A program made the translations under genes and the position numbers. 64,000 nucleotides of DNA from Pollenia angustigena (Eukaryota > Arthropoda > Insecta > Diptera > Polleniidae): NCBI GenBank assembly GCA_930367215.1, contig OV884060.1, positions 103,316,151-103,380,150 of the forward strand. The letters run 5' to 3'. Each line of letters begins with the position of its first letter. Positions within the stretch are counted from its first letter, which is position 1. Shown here piece by piece: positions 22,063 to 32,046 of the stretch. The notes beneath the pieces were generated by a model. That model searched no databases. It had not been told where the DNA came from and saw nothing but the letters and a program-made list of their open reading frames with translations.

Positions 22063-23043
22063 TTAATGAGATAAATGTAGTTCCCCAAGTATATTTTTAC
22101 GAAATTTTTGAGGGATAACAAACCCTATACCCCCACAGTAAGCAGTCACTTTCAACTGTAATCTGAACTGATCGCCTTTCAAATTAGCGACAACCCCTTT
22201 ATGTACTGCTTCACACAATTTTGATAAAAGTGGATCACGCCTTGTCTCCTTAGCAATATCCTTATAGCATAAATTAAAACAACTATTTTTCTCAATATAA
22301 TTTATGTAATTACAACCTTCTAAGTTTCCGTAATTTTCATATTCAATTTGTGGCATTCTTGACAAACCATCGGTATAATTAAAAGTTCCCTTCACATACT
22401 TTATTGTATAATTAAAGCCCGATAGAATAAGTGCCCACCTTTGAACTCGGGCCGCTGCCATAAGAGGCAACCCCCTACCTTCACCAAAAATTGATAATAA
22501 AGGCTTATGTCTGTTTGTAGAAAAAAATGAATGCCTAGTAAATACTGTTTTAATTTCGTAACAGAAAAAAGCGCCTCTTTTTCAATTGCACTGTAATTGC
22601 GTTCACTTTTCGAAAGTGCTCTTGATATAAAGGCAATCGGCCTTAAAACATTATCAAATTGGTGTGACAAGACACCAGCAATTGCATTATTGGAAGCATC
22701 GATGGATAAAATTATTGGTAGTTTTGGATTGAAATGCACTAGAACATTTTCTGACGCATTGTCCTTTTTAATAGTCTCATATGCTTCCTGACATTTACTA
22801 AACCAATGAAACTCATGATTTTTTTGTAATAATTCATGTAAAGGATACATTTTTTGAGCAAAATTATCAATAAATTTGGAATAGTAGTTGACCATTCCCA
22901 CAAAGGCTTTAACTTGAGACACATTCTTAGGAACAGGTGCATCAATAACACTTGCAATTCGTTCTTTTGTTTTACTTAAACCGTTTTAATCTATAATAAA
23001 TCCTAAATAAAAAATTTTTGATTTAAAAAAATCACATTTTTTT
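22063..23043 (-). pseudogene. pol: RT end and RNase H of the Mag-like element, several breaks
   Basis: Two overlapping frames (22922-22401 and 22470-22063) carry the RT connection (FVGMVNYYSKFI), RNase H (LSIDASNNAIAGVL, ERNYSAIEKEAL) and the linker (RWALILSGFNYTIKYVKG, TDGLSRMPQ). Stops lie between 23043 and 22922, and a frameshift near 22440 separates the two halves. Confidence 0.8.
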
Positions 23044-24108
23044 TCAGGTTAGCTTCAGACCAGCATAGTCTAGTTTTTTTAAAACTATTTTTAGTGTTTT
23101 TATGTGCTCATTTAAATTTTTACCGGTGACTGTTATGTCATCCTGGTACACAACAACTTGTGGAATATCCCTTAGTAAACTTTCAATGGTTTTTTGAAAT
23201 ATTGCCGCAGCCGGCTTAATGCCAAATGGCATACGTATCATTTTAAAAGTACCTATGTGTGTGCTCCAAGTGCACAAATGTTGGGACTTATCATCAAGAA
23301 CTAGTTGATTATACGCATTTGATAAATCGAGCTTTGTAAAAAGCTCGCCACCCGTCAATGAAGAAAATATCTCATCGATACGGGGAAGTGGGTACTTAAA
23401 ATCAATTAAAAACTTATTAATGGTGATCTTATAGTCGCCACAGATACGCAGGTCGCCATTGGGTTTGATTATCGGCACCAATGGTGTCCCCCAATCTGAA
23501 CTTTCAACTGGTTTCAAAACATCTTTTTCAATTAAATCACGCAGCTGCGCCTCTATATGGCTCCTCCAAGCAAGTGGAACTGGCCGAGGTTTAAAAAAAA
23601 CTGGTACTGCACTATCTTTGATAGGGAGTGAAATTTTATCTAGCTTGTAAGTCCCTAGTTGCTGATTAAAAACCTCAGAAAACCTATCCTTTAATTCCTC
23701 AATAATCATTGAAAAATCAGCTTCTGTAACTGAATTCACCTGGGCCAACTCAAAGTTGAATGCCCTTAAAAACGAACGACCTAACAAGCACGGGTTTTTT
23801 AAATCCGAGACTACTACTCTAACCTTTTTAGAAACACCACGATAGCAAATTGTTGAATCAAACTCACCCAAAAATTGTATACGATTACCACAGTAGCCAA
23901 CATACGGAACCTGACATTGCTTTAGCGGTTTATTTCCATGAATTTTTTTATAAAATTCCGCTGGAACCAAATTAGAGGGATCACCTGTATCACATGCCAT
24001 TTCCACATCTACCCCGTCAAAATTTACTGAGAGCGAGTACAGCTCAGACGATTTACCATCAGTTACACTATAAATAGAAAAATCAAAACTATCATTAACG
24101 CTTTCCAC
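23044..24108 (-). pseudogene. pol: Protease and RT of the Mag-like element
   Basis: The 354-codon frame contains the protease DTG motif (MACDTGDPSNLVP, near residue 39), RT motifs LRICGDYKITIN, FTKLDLSNAYNQL, MPFGIKPAAAIFQ and the active site VVYQDDI. YQDD at the catalytic site is a variant used in Mag-like elements. The frame stops in the thumb region, followed by further stops. Confidence 0.83.
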
Positions 24109-24217
24109 ATTACAACTATTATTTTCTTCCGAATCTGGTACATAGTTTATAGATTTTTCCTGTTTTAGAACGGCAAATACTAGCTAAATGGCCACTATTA
24201 CCACAGGAGTGACATTT

Positions 24218-24999
24218 TTAGTTTTTAAACTTGCATGTATATGACTCATGATTGCGCCAACCACAATGAGTACACGCTTGCTTCTTTCTCATACTGTTAT
24301 CTGGATTGCCAGAACTGCTGTTTTTCGGAACTTTTCTGTTGTCTATACTGCTTCTATCATTCTTGCCTTCTTTGTTGTTAACCCATCGCTTTCCGACTTT
24401 TGACACTGTTTTTCCACTTCTCACAAAATTTATGTCAGACTCATTTTTTGTTGATTTTGTTTCCCAAATCATGGCTTTTTTTAACGCATCGTCAATAGTA
24501 AGCGTGTGACTTTATTCACACATCGTTTCGAAGAGTTTTCCTGTAAGTCCCATCACAAATTGGTTTAAAATAAACGCATCTAAATCAGACCCAAAACTGC
24601 AGTTTAGTGCAAGTTGTTTCACTCGAGCAAACCACTGAGCAACACATTCTTCTTCGCTCTGACATGAAGAATGAAATTTTTCCGCTCACTGAATATAATT
24701 ACAGGTGGGGTGTAGTGTGTCATCATTATTTCACATAACTCCTTGTAAGCTTTCATTACAGGTGAGCTGGGACTACATAAATTGTGCAGCAACTTGTATG
24801 GCATAGCTCCAATCGATTTTAATAAAATCGCTTTTTTTACATTATCTTCTGTGCAATTTATTTCACAGAAGTGTATACCCAAACGTTCTTTCCATTAAAA
24901 CCACGAGTCCCGCTCTGGTATAAATTCTGGAACATTCGATGCCACAATTGTTGTCGTACCTGTGACCACATTTTGGGGTGAATTTGCTGAAGTTGCCAT
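24218..24999 (-). pseudogene. gag: Gag of the Mag-like element, interrupted
   Basis: ATG at 24999 begins MATSANSPQN and runs into a stop within 35 codons. Capsid-like sequence continues in the same frame at 24882-24619. A zinc knuckle (CTHCGWRNHESYTC) is at about 24240-24280. At least two further breaks separate the parts. Confidence 0.75.
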
Positions 25000-25148
25000 T
25001 TAATAAAAGTTTAAATATTTTCTTCGTTTTAATTATTTTTTTATTTATTAATAAAATATCTGCATTGTACAGTTTAAACCTTGCAAAATTTGCAATTTTA
25101 TAATACACACATGTAGTTTTATTTTAGCACGTGGGGTCCAAGATTTTA

Positions 25149-25166
25149 AAAAAATCCTCGTCGCCA
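25149..25166 (-). other. Primer-binding site of the Mag-like element
   Basis: On the minus strand TGGCGACGAGGA starts 7 nt after the 5' LTR. The tRNA is not assigned with certainty. Confidence 0.6.
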
Positions 25167-25173
25167 AATGTAA

Positions 25174-25537
25174 TGTCTTTCTAGAAGGTTGAACAATGAC
25201 AACCACAAAAAACAAGAAACTTTATTAAGAAAAGCTATTGATACAAAACTACAATTTGATTAAAAGCTTATGTTACTCTAAGCTTAAAAGAGATAGTGTT
25301 GCCATTAAGTAGCATATTTACATTTTTTTATTTTTTCGAATTTATTCTATGAGCTAAATTTCAGTTATGTATTTTATACAGCTTTTTTGTAATAGTTCTA
25401 TTCCTTCAATTTTTCAGAAATGACTTTATACACTACCAGACTATTATATTGTATTTTCTTGTTGAATATAATATAAAGTAACCTTCGGAAGGAAATAATT
25501 CCCAGTTTCTAGTAGTATATTTACTTAATATCCAACA
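25174..25537 (-). repeat. 5' LTR of the Mag-like element (364 bp)
   Basis: TGTTGG...AGACA on the minus strand. 25174-25321 and 25525-25537 match the 3' LTR; the 203 bp in between exist only here. Confidence 0.85.
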
Positions 25538-25988
25538 ATCAGTATATTGAAAATTTTTTTCTTCACTTATTTGAATAACAATATTGCACACAATTAAAAA
25601 TAGAAAACTTATGTTTCATGATTAAGTCCAGAAATTATTCCGTTATTGACAGAATTTCATTTAGTTTAATTTCCTTTGTTTATGCATATCATCAGAAAAC
25701 CATGCACATACAATATTAAATTTTTAAATTTTAGTGATCTTATGTTTTAGTGCAGCTTTTTGATTGCAAGTTCACATTTTTAACTACATATTTGAATTGA
25801 GTGCAGATTTGATGCATTCAATCACAGTTAGTGATAGTGAAACAATTTGCAATACCAAATAATTTTTTTAGTGCTAGTGAAAAATATACCAATCAGCACT
25901 AAAGCTGCTAAAAAAAGTAAAAACAAATTGTTTGAAGTTTGTGCAATGTTGATTTAAATCAATATTTAGTGCACTACCCCCAACTATG

Positions 25989-26518
25989 GTATTTGTTTAC
26001 CTTCGCAAAGTACCCTGCAGTCAAATGAGTAGCTAACTACAAAAAAGCCAATTTTAAGTAAGCTTGTATAGACTAACTTAAAGCCATCTCCTAAGCAATG
26101 GAAAATTTACATTAACCGAAGTGTATACAAACACTATGTATTTTAAGTAGAGAGAGCCAAGTCGATTGGCAAACAAACGGCTCCAAGACCCACAAAAGAT
26201 TAATTTATTTGGGGCCATTATTACAATATACGTGGTAGAAATTGGTAATCGGTAATGGCCAGGTTATAGTATAATTAAAAAATTAAATAAAATAACTAAA
26301 TATAATTTTAATAAAATAGTTTATTTTAAAAAAAACCAACTTAAAGCTAACTTAAAGCAGTAAGTTTATAGCTAGCTACAAAAAGTTAACTTTAAAGTAA
26401 ACTGAAAGAAGTGCAGAGTCGGACAATTGACTACATCCTAGGACATCGCAATGTTAAAATAGTTAGTTAATTTTATATAAAAGTAATGCAAGTGTCAACC
26501 ACCACTACTTCAGTTAAT
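25989..26518. other. Intergenic DNA with a dispersed CTTAAAG-type motif
   Basis: No coding sequence. Words such as AACTTAAAGC recur at about 26068, 26338, 26350 and in reverse near 26390, which may mark an old small repeat. Confidence 0.4.
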
Positions 26519-26536
26519 TTAACCCATTAGATCCCA

Positions 26537-26556
26537 CTGTACTCGCTTGAGTACAG
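26537..26556. repeat. Subterminal palindrome, piggyBac element 2, left copy
   Basis: CTGTACTCGCTTGAGTACAG, 14 bp inside the left end, directly after the TIR. Confidence 0.7.
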
Positions 26557-26887
26557 AAAATTACCGAATTTTATGCCCTCGTAACAATATCGTTATTATC
26601 TTTTTTGAAGAGCTGTTCGCTTAAAATATTACTTTAGAGTGTAGAGAGTAAATCTGTATCAAAAGAAACTAAAGATGTGTAAGAGTGAACTAATATTCTT
26701 AAAACGGTGATTCCCTGTTTTTCAGTATTTTGCACTTGTCATTGCTATTTTTTTTTTATATTTTGCTAGTGTTGAGCTTGACGCGGAGAAGATCGCTTGA
26801 AATTTAAAGTTGATCTAACTAAAGTATAATTATTAAAATTTGTTGAAAAAGTGGTTAAAAGTGTTGTTTGGTAAGCATTATAATTGC

Positions 26888-26905
26888 TGTACTCGTATGA
26901 GTACA
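26888..26905. repeat. Palindrome, piggyBac element 2, internal copy
   Basis: TGTACTCGTATGAGTACA, about 150-170 bp upstream of the first transposase codons that can be recognised. Confidence 0.65.
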
Positions 26906-27062
26906 ATGGGATAATGCATGCTATAATTTTCATATAATAATTGTAGTTATTTTGCGATGTACGTTAACATGTTTTATGATAAAAAATTTGAAAATATTGC
27001 TGCTGCATTTTATTATGCTGAAGTAATAGTCACACGAATTTTGGCTTTACCATAATTCCTCC

Positions 27063-27694
27063 AAATGCCGATCACGAAACAGATGAAGAAGAAATTGACG
27101 AAGGAAATTTAGAACGTAATGATTTTCCACATTCCAGGGGAGTTAGAATTGCTTGGAGATAGCGACAGTGATGATAATGATGTTCCACTCTCAGAGTTAA
27201 GGAAATCGATGTTAGGGCCATCGGCAATAAAATGGAGAAAGAGACCCATGAATAACGATATGCCGAGCTCTTTTGAAACGCTTAGGAGTAATATTAACAA
27301 TGCAGTTGAATGCAAATCTCCTGTAGAAGTATTTGAAACCGTTGTTGATAATGATGTTGTGCATCTAATCATTGACCAAACTATGAAACACGCCTCACAA
27401 CACAACATGCATAAGTTTAACATTACTCCGGAAGAGCTAAAGGTATTTTTTTGGCATTCTTCTCTACAGCGGTTATCACTCCTTACCAAGAGAGCGCATT
27501 TATTGGCAGTTAGACGAGGATACGCACTTACCATTTATTTCCAATAACATGTCTAGAAATCGTTTCCAGGAAATTAAACGCTGCTTACATCTTGCTGATA
27601 ACTCTCGATTAGATTTGAGTGATAGAATAGCGAAAATTAGACCGCTGTCCAAAATATTGTTTTCTTTTAGATCTAATTTTTTATGCACCCCATT
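27063..27694 (+). pseudogene. piggyBac transposase, N-terminal part only, frameshifted
   Basis: An acidic leader (ETDEEEIDEG, about 27078-27107) is in one frame. The main frame 27119-27547 carries the N-terminal domain (DDNDVPLSEL, then a helical part ending in VFFWHSSLQR). The frame 27549 onward gives MSRNRFQEIKRCLHLADN and DRIAKIRPL, the hallmark entry to the piggyBac core. Coding resemblance ends at about 27690, where sequence of the right terminal region begins. So there is a frameshift near 27115, a stop at 27545 and loss of the catalytic core. Confidence 0.8.
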
Positions 27695-27701
27695 GTCCCA
27701 T

Positions 27702-27719
27702 TGTACTCGTACGAGTACA
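27702..27719. repeat. Palindrome, piggyBac element 2, right copy
   Basis: TGTACTCGTACGAGTACA, a perfect 18-bp palindrome 132 bp inside the right end. Confidence 0.7.
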
Positions 27720-27855
27720 GGTCAAAAAACACCCTTCCAAAATTTTTTTTTTAATTTTTTAATTTTTTCCCCTTAACTGAGCTCTTATAACCACGATTTA
27801 ATAGAAAAACGTGTGAATTTTTTATTGAAAAGAAGCTTGGGATCTAATGGGTTAA

Positions 27856-28427
27856 AGTTAACTGAATGTCCGACAGGGTAATGTTGTATACTTGTAACTA
27901 ATAAAAACGTTAAGTTTTTAAAATCCGCAAGACAGACAATATTGATACATGACAAAATTTTCGTGTGAAATAATCAATGTTGCTCAACATTTTTCGCAAG
28001 TTCGAACAGAGTACTAGGTTTTAAAGAGAAATGAGTGCTGAATTTTATATCGTCATTTACTTCTATTACAATAAACATAACTGATTTTTGTTAGTAGTGC
28101 GGCTTGATACAAAACGTAGATTAAATTTTTTTCAGTAATTGCGAGTATTTTACGAAATATCAAAAATCACTTCTAATCTCTGTATTCATAGAAATATTTT
28201 AAATTTTAAAAAAGGTTTACAAAATAAATTTTCTATGAAAATGTTCCTTAATAAGCGTTTGTTAAATTTAATAATCGTTTTTAATACGGGTCTATATCTG
28301 TTGTCTTTTATTTATAATTTAAAAAAATCGTTTGAAAATGGTTTGCGACGGCCAACTTTATTTCGTATACTAAACCTTATAATTGTCATGCCGTCTGCTG
28401 TCGTCTAGTAGTAAAGTTATGTATGTA
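27856..28427. other. Intergenic DNA, no gene supported
   Basis: The 89-codon frame at 28139-28408 has no recognisable domain and an Asn/Lys/Phe/Ile-rich composition that AT-rich DNA gives by chance. Confidence 0.5.
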
Positions 28428-28639
28428 CATTAGAGTGGGTCAATTTGCTCGGAAGCAAGAATATTGAAAAAAGTTATAGTCAAAACGAAATCTGCGGAAA
28501 ATTCTAAAAATAAATCATTGTTCAAAGATCAAAAAGAAGACTTAGGCTAATTGCTATCAATTTAAGAAGCATTGTGTGCATTGATATAATAAAAATAATT
28601 ATATTACATATGTTTAAAGGATAAACACTCCAAATTACC

Positions 28640-28810
28640 CGAGGTGACTAAATCCTCTAAGCCACCCCCAATATATCTCAGAGAGCAAAACTCTAACGAA
28701 TTTATTATTAGTTTGATCTCCTTGATGGGCAAAAACTGTTTTTATGTAACTTCTATTAAGCGTGGCAATTACAGCGAAAAAAATATACAAGTCAACAATA
28801 AAATTTAGAT
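28640..28810 (+). pseudogene. Decayed LINE, ORF1 piece
   Basis: Translates to KPPPIYLREQNSNE followed by CFYVTSIKRGN, clearly related to ORF1 of the jockey-like LINE at 45270-45420 but diverged. Here the frame upstream of KPPP is continuous, unlike in the two younger copies. It breaks off at about 28810. Confidence 0.75.
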
Positions 28811-28844
28811 CTAAATAAATCTGTTTTATGATACGCCCATTTCT

Positions 28845-29236
28845 TCACTCCCGCCGAGATTTTGTCGGTTCTTGTCTATTGATAGCCAAAATGCTTGCAC
28901 CCAGTTTGGAAACTTTGGTTCTTGCGGTTCTCAAGATGTACAGAAATCTATAATGTCTTTGTACGTTAGGTGCCATACCCACTTCTCCAATCCTGCCCTT
29001 TTTTCTAAAAAGGTTGTGTATAGATAACCCAGCTATGTGTACCAAATTTGGAAAATTTTTGTCGTACCGTTCTTTAGAGATAAATTAATCTGTTTTCTGC
29101 ACGCGAACAACAAGGGATTTATGGATGAATCTCAGCCATTTGTAAGCCGATCAGGCAGAATTTCAATCCGAGCTATTCGTATATAACTATATAACAACCT
29201 AGTCCCCATCATATCTGGGTTATTCGGACACATTTG
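28845..29236. repeat. Unclassified repeat, shared in part with 37305-37445
   Basis: The part from about 29120 to 29225 (GATCAGGCAGAATTTCAAT, then AGTCCCCATCATATCTGGG) is repeated with differences at 37335-37425 (GATCAGGCTGAATTTCAAT, AGTCCCCGTCATATCTGGG). No coding sequence could be assigned. Confidence 0.5.
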
Positions 29237-29239
29237 CGC

Positions 29240-29480
29240 ACCCCCCAATAAAATCAGTAATCAAATACTACTCAACATTCGAATGTGAAATATCTCGGTG
29301 TACATCTTGCTCGAGGTTTGACGTGGAAATGCCATATAGAGGCAAAACTAACTCAAATGAAACTAAAAGCAATTTAAAAATAATTTTGTAATTGGAAGAA
29401 ATTCTACCTTTAGTCTACACTGTAAACTTCTATTTAACAACTCTATCTTAAAGACAATCTGGTGATACGTTATTAAGTTG
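29240..29480 (+). pseudogene. Decayed LINE, ORF2 C-terminal piece
   Basis: Matches the stretch after the RT domain of the younger LINE (compare 48400-48640), including AATGCCATATAGAGGC and AACTCAAATGAAACTAAAA. It keeps a continuous frame across a site where the younger copies have four extra bases. Confidence 0.75.
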
Positions 29481-29521
29481 TAGGACACAGCCAGTGTTGG
29501 GAAGAAAACATGCATTGATGT

Positions 29522-29793
29522 CCCAGTAAAAACTTCGCCTACTTTTTCAAAATGAATAGCATCTTTAACTCATTATTTTGTAGCGTTCTTCTATAACTAC
29601 ATCTATAACAACTTCTATAACTACTTTTTTCTGGATGTATGCAGGTAAAAAAAATAATGACTTACTTTTTAATGCGTTCATTTTGGGACTTCCCTTGTAA
29701 AATTCATTGGTTCTTTCAGTAGAATTGTAAGTAGTGCTCTTATGTTTTTCTGATTACTCAACACATTATTTTGTAGGCGGAGTTTTTACTGGG
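29522..29793. mobile_element. MITE, about 272 bp
   Basis: Ends CCCAGTAAAAACTTCGCCTA and mirror TAGGCGGAGTTTTTACTGGG, one mismatch in 20. No coding sequence. It interrupts the decayed LINE. Confidence 0.75.
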
Positions 29794-29799
29794 GTGTTT

Positions 29800-30858
29800 G
29801 AAATACAAAATACATTCAATTCGTATATTTAAGATACAAAACACTTTTTTGTAGTGTATTTAAAATACATTTAAGCTGTTAATTTTTTAATACAAAATGC
29901 TTTTTTTATTTTAAATTAATCTAAAATGCATGTACATACAAATATCATATTCTGAAAATCCAAGAAGCGCTTGTTCATGTATTGACCTCTTTGTTTGTTT
30001 CAACCAAAAATTAAATTTTTAGTGCTAATTTAAAAAAAAAATCAAATTTTGGGGCTTAAAATAGACCTTTTGGACAAGACATGATGCAGCCTCTTTTTAG
30101 AGAATAAATCAAACAGGCTAAAGAAAACAATATTTCAAGGGATCCTTATGAGCACAAACTGGTATTGAATTGAATAAAAATTTTTTTACATCAAAGTTGT
30201 TCTTATTTAGTCAAGCTCGAGGCCTCCTCCTCCTCTGAGCCACAAATTGAAAGATTTTGCATTCTTTGCCTCTTAACTGTCGTAATGCGCTTGATAACCA
30301 TCGCATTTTGTAACTGGGGTGACGGCAAAAGTTTTATTCTTTTTTCAGGTGACAGTTAAGAAAACTTGTCGAAACGAATGTTTTTTTAAGCTCTCTTATA
30401 ATTGTGGAAAAACACAAATTAAATGCCGATCGTGTCAGTTAAACACACTTAAGCAAACAAATGTTTTTCATAAAAACAATTGTTGCCCAAATGTGCATCT
30501 TTTTTTCCAAACTTCTTTGAGTTTCTTTAAAAGTTCCAGTTCTAAAGCCAAAAAAGTTTTATTCTAATTCAAGGGAGCTTAGTGTGCGAGACTTGGTCAT
30601 ACAAATTTGTGCCCAAGGCAGTCTGTTAAAACGTTGGCCGTTTTGGGTCTTCTGAACACATTTCATGGAAAAGTACACTTAGCAAAAATTAAATAGTGAG
30701 GGAATCTTTCTAATATGATCATTATAGTGAAATTTTTTATGTCCGTAGTAGCTAAAGAACTTAATGAGTGGGAAAAAATATTTATTATTTATTAATAGTT
30801 AATACATTGTGTGAAAATGTATTTTGAGACCAAAAGTATTTGGAATACATTTTGGGAA
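29800..30858. other. AT-rich noncoding segment inside the LINE remnant
   Basis: ATACAAAATACATT-like words at 29810-29880 recur inverted at 30795-30855, so this may be another decayed MITE. The frame at 30319-30567 has several Cys (CRSCQ, NCCPN) but no known domain. Not called as a gene. Confidence 0.4.
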
Positions 30859-30864
30859 TACCTA

Positions 30865-31590
30865 CACAGAAAAACATATCTCAAGAAAAGTTTGTTAAAA
30901 ATCAAATTTTTGGTCAACAAACTTTTTGTTTGATTCAATGAAAAAATTGATCAAATTAACACTTTTCCAAATAGCACCCAATAAAAAATTTTTAATAATA
31001 AAATAATTAAATATTTTTTGAAATTCAATATAAAAAAAGTATTTAAAACAACGTAACAACAGTATTTTTACAACTCTAGTCCATTTTTTAATAGGTCATA
31101 ATTCTCATTCGCTTAACAGATTTATTTGTATAATATATTTAGCTTTGCCAAAGTCCTTAGAAAAAGGTTTCCTGATGCGCATTTTGCTGGTTGATTAGGC
31201 CAGATAATCAACCAGCGAAATGCGAACAGGAACAAGCTTATCCCTCTATTATAAATTTTAGTGCTTTTATCAAAAAATACAAATTGGAAATTTAGCACAT
31301 CATTATTAATAAATAAATAAATAAAGATTCGATAAACATTTTGTTTGATTTATTCAACATTTCCAACAATTTATTTTAACAAATCACATAAACATTTTGT
31401 TGAAAAAAATTATTTTTGGCAACAACTTTTTTTATTAACTCAATAAACTTGGTTGTTGACTAAAAATTCAATAACTATAACTTTAAACTTTTTATCAACG
31501 AAAAAAACGTCATCGCAGAAAATTAAATTTTTTTTTTTTTATCAAATTTGCGATTTTCGTATATAAATATGAAAATTATTTTTTTCTGTG
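30865..31590. mobile_element. MITE with CACAGAAAAA ends, 726 bp
   Basis: CACAGAAAAA at the left and TTTTTCTGTG at the right, with TACCTA duplicated outside (30859-30864, 31591-31596). Inside, about 31165-31225 is a hairpin (CGCATTTTGCTGGTTGAT against ATCAACCAGCGAAATGCG) whose loop sequence resembles the foldback element at 55.2 kb. Confidence 0.75.
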
Positions 31591-31599
31591 TACCTACCC

Positions 31600-31925
31600 T
31601 ACTACCCTGAACACTAACTTGGACTCCAATATAGAAAAAATGTAAAGGCGTTAAAACAAAATTCCTCGAATTATCACATATAATTCCTGGTATGTAAAAA
31701 ATCGAATATTTTTAAGCCCCTAAATATAAACACTATGATCACAAAACATTGAAAAAACTATCAAAATATGATTAACTAGCCCGAAATATTTAAAATGTTG
31801 ACGACTTCTCGTCAGGCAGAGGCAGGACGTAAAATAGGAACTAGAATAAGATTTGATTCATTATTGTTATATCATAGCTCAATATATAAAAATTCTATTA
31901 ATAAATTACATAAAAAATATGTTCA
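31600..31925 (+). pseudogene. Decayed LINE, 3' end
   Basis: Resembles 48660-49050 of the younger LINE: reverse-transcriptase C-terminal region (AATTCCTCGAATTATCACA near 31660) through the 3' terminal ATATATAAAAATTCTATTAA stretch. Together with 28640 and 29240 it shows a single LINE, cut up by two MITEs. Confidence 0.7.
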
Positions 31926-32046
31926 GTAAACGCAATTGGTTTGTTATGAAAAAGAATATTATACAAATTTTCTCGTTTTAGTTTAGAGTATTTTTTTAAA
32001 TTTTTCGCAGATCACATTATGACAATAAAATTGACCCACCCTAATG

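Larger units (their letters stand above)
17024..25537 (-). mobile_element. Degraded Ty3/gypsy retrotransposon, Mag-like, split by a Transib element
   Basis: LTRs at 25174-25537 (5', minus strand) and 17024-17184 (3') start TGTTGGATATTAAG and end AGACA. PBS TGGCGACGAGGA lies 7 nt inside the 5' LTR. A purine tract ACGGGAGAGCG abuts the 3' LTR. Gag with a zinc knuckle, protease, RT, RNase H and integrase follow in order but with stops, frameshifts and an integrase deletion. The Transib at 17603-21173 sits in the last codons of pol. I found no convincing target duplication, so the ends may have been altered. Lineage (Mag-like) is inferred from protein character such as the YQDD active site. Confidence 0.8.
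16869..25988. mobile_element. MITE-like inverted-repeat pair enclosing the Mag-like element
   Basis: Left arm 16869-16890 (CATAGATGGGAGTAGTGCAC, continuing TA) is mirrored by 25967-25988, whose reverse complement reads CATAGTTGGGGGTAGTGCAC then TA. The sequence on both sides between the arms and the LTR element is AT-rich and noncoding. The simplest reading is one MITE of about 600 bp opened by insertion of the 8.5-kb retrotransposon. The exact ends and target duplication are not clear. Confidence 0.6.
26523..27851 (+). mobile_element. Second piggyBac-type deletion derivative, 1.33 kb
   Basis: TIRs CCCATTAGATCCCA at both ends (26523-26536 and mirror at 27838-27851) with TTAA outside (26519-26522, 27852-27855). 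It holds the N-terminal third of a piggyBac transposase. The catalytic core and the C-terminal domain are gone. TIR sequence and transposase differ from piggyBac element 1, so this is a separate family. A palindrome is present three times (26537, 26888, 27702). Confidence 0.87.
28428..32046. mobile_element. TIR element holding an old LINE copy and MITEs
   Basis: Left CATTAGAGTGGGTCAATTT (28428-28446) is mirrored at 32028-32046 with one mismatch. A TA at the start of each arm would suit a Tc1/mariner-like target, but this is weak. Inside are decayed LINE pieces and two MITEs. I infer a small TIR element that received a LINE insertion. Confidence 0.55.

Noticed and set aside
30319..30567. 82-codon frame with several cysteines
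   Set aside because: The Cys spacing fits no zinc-finger family I recognise and the frame lies in decayed repeat DNA.
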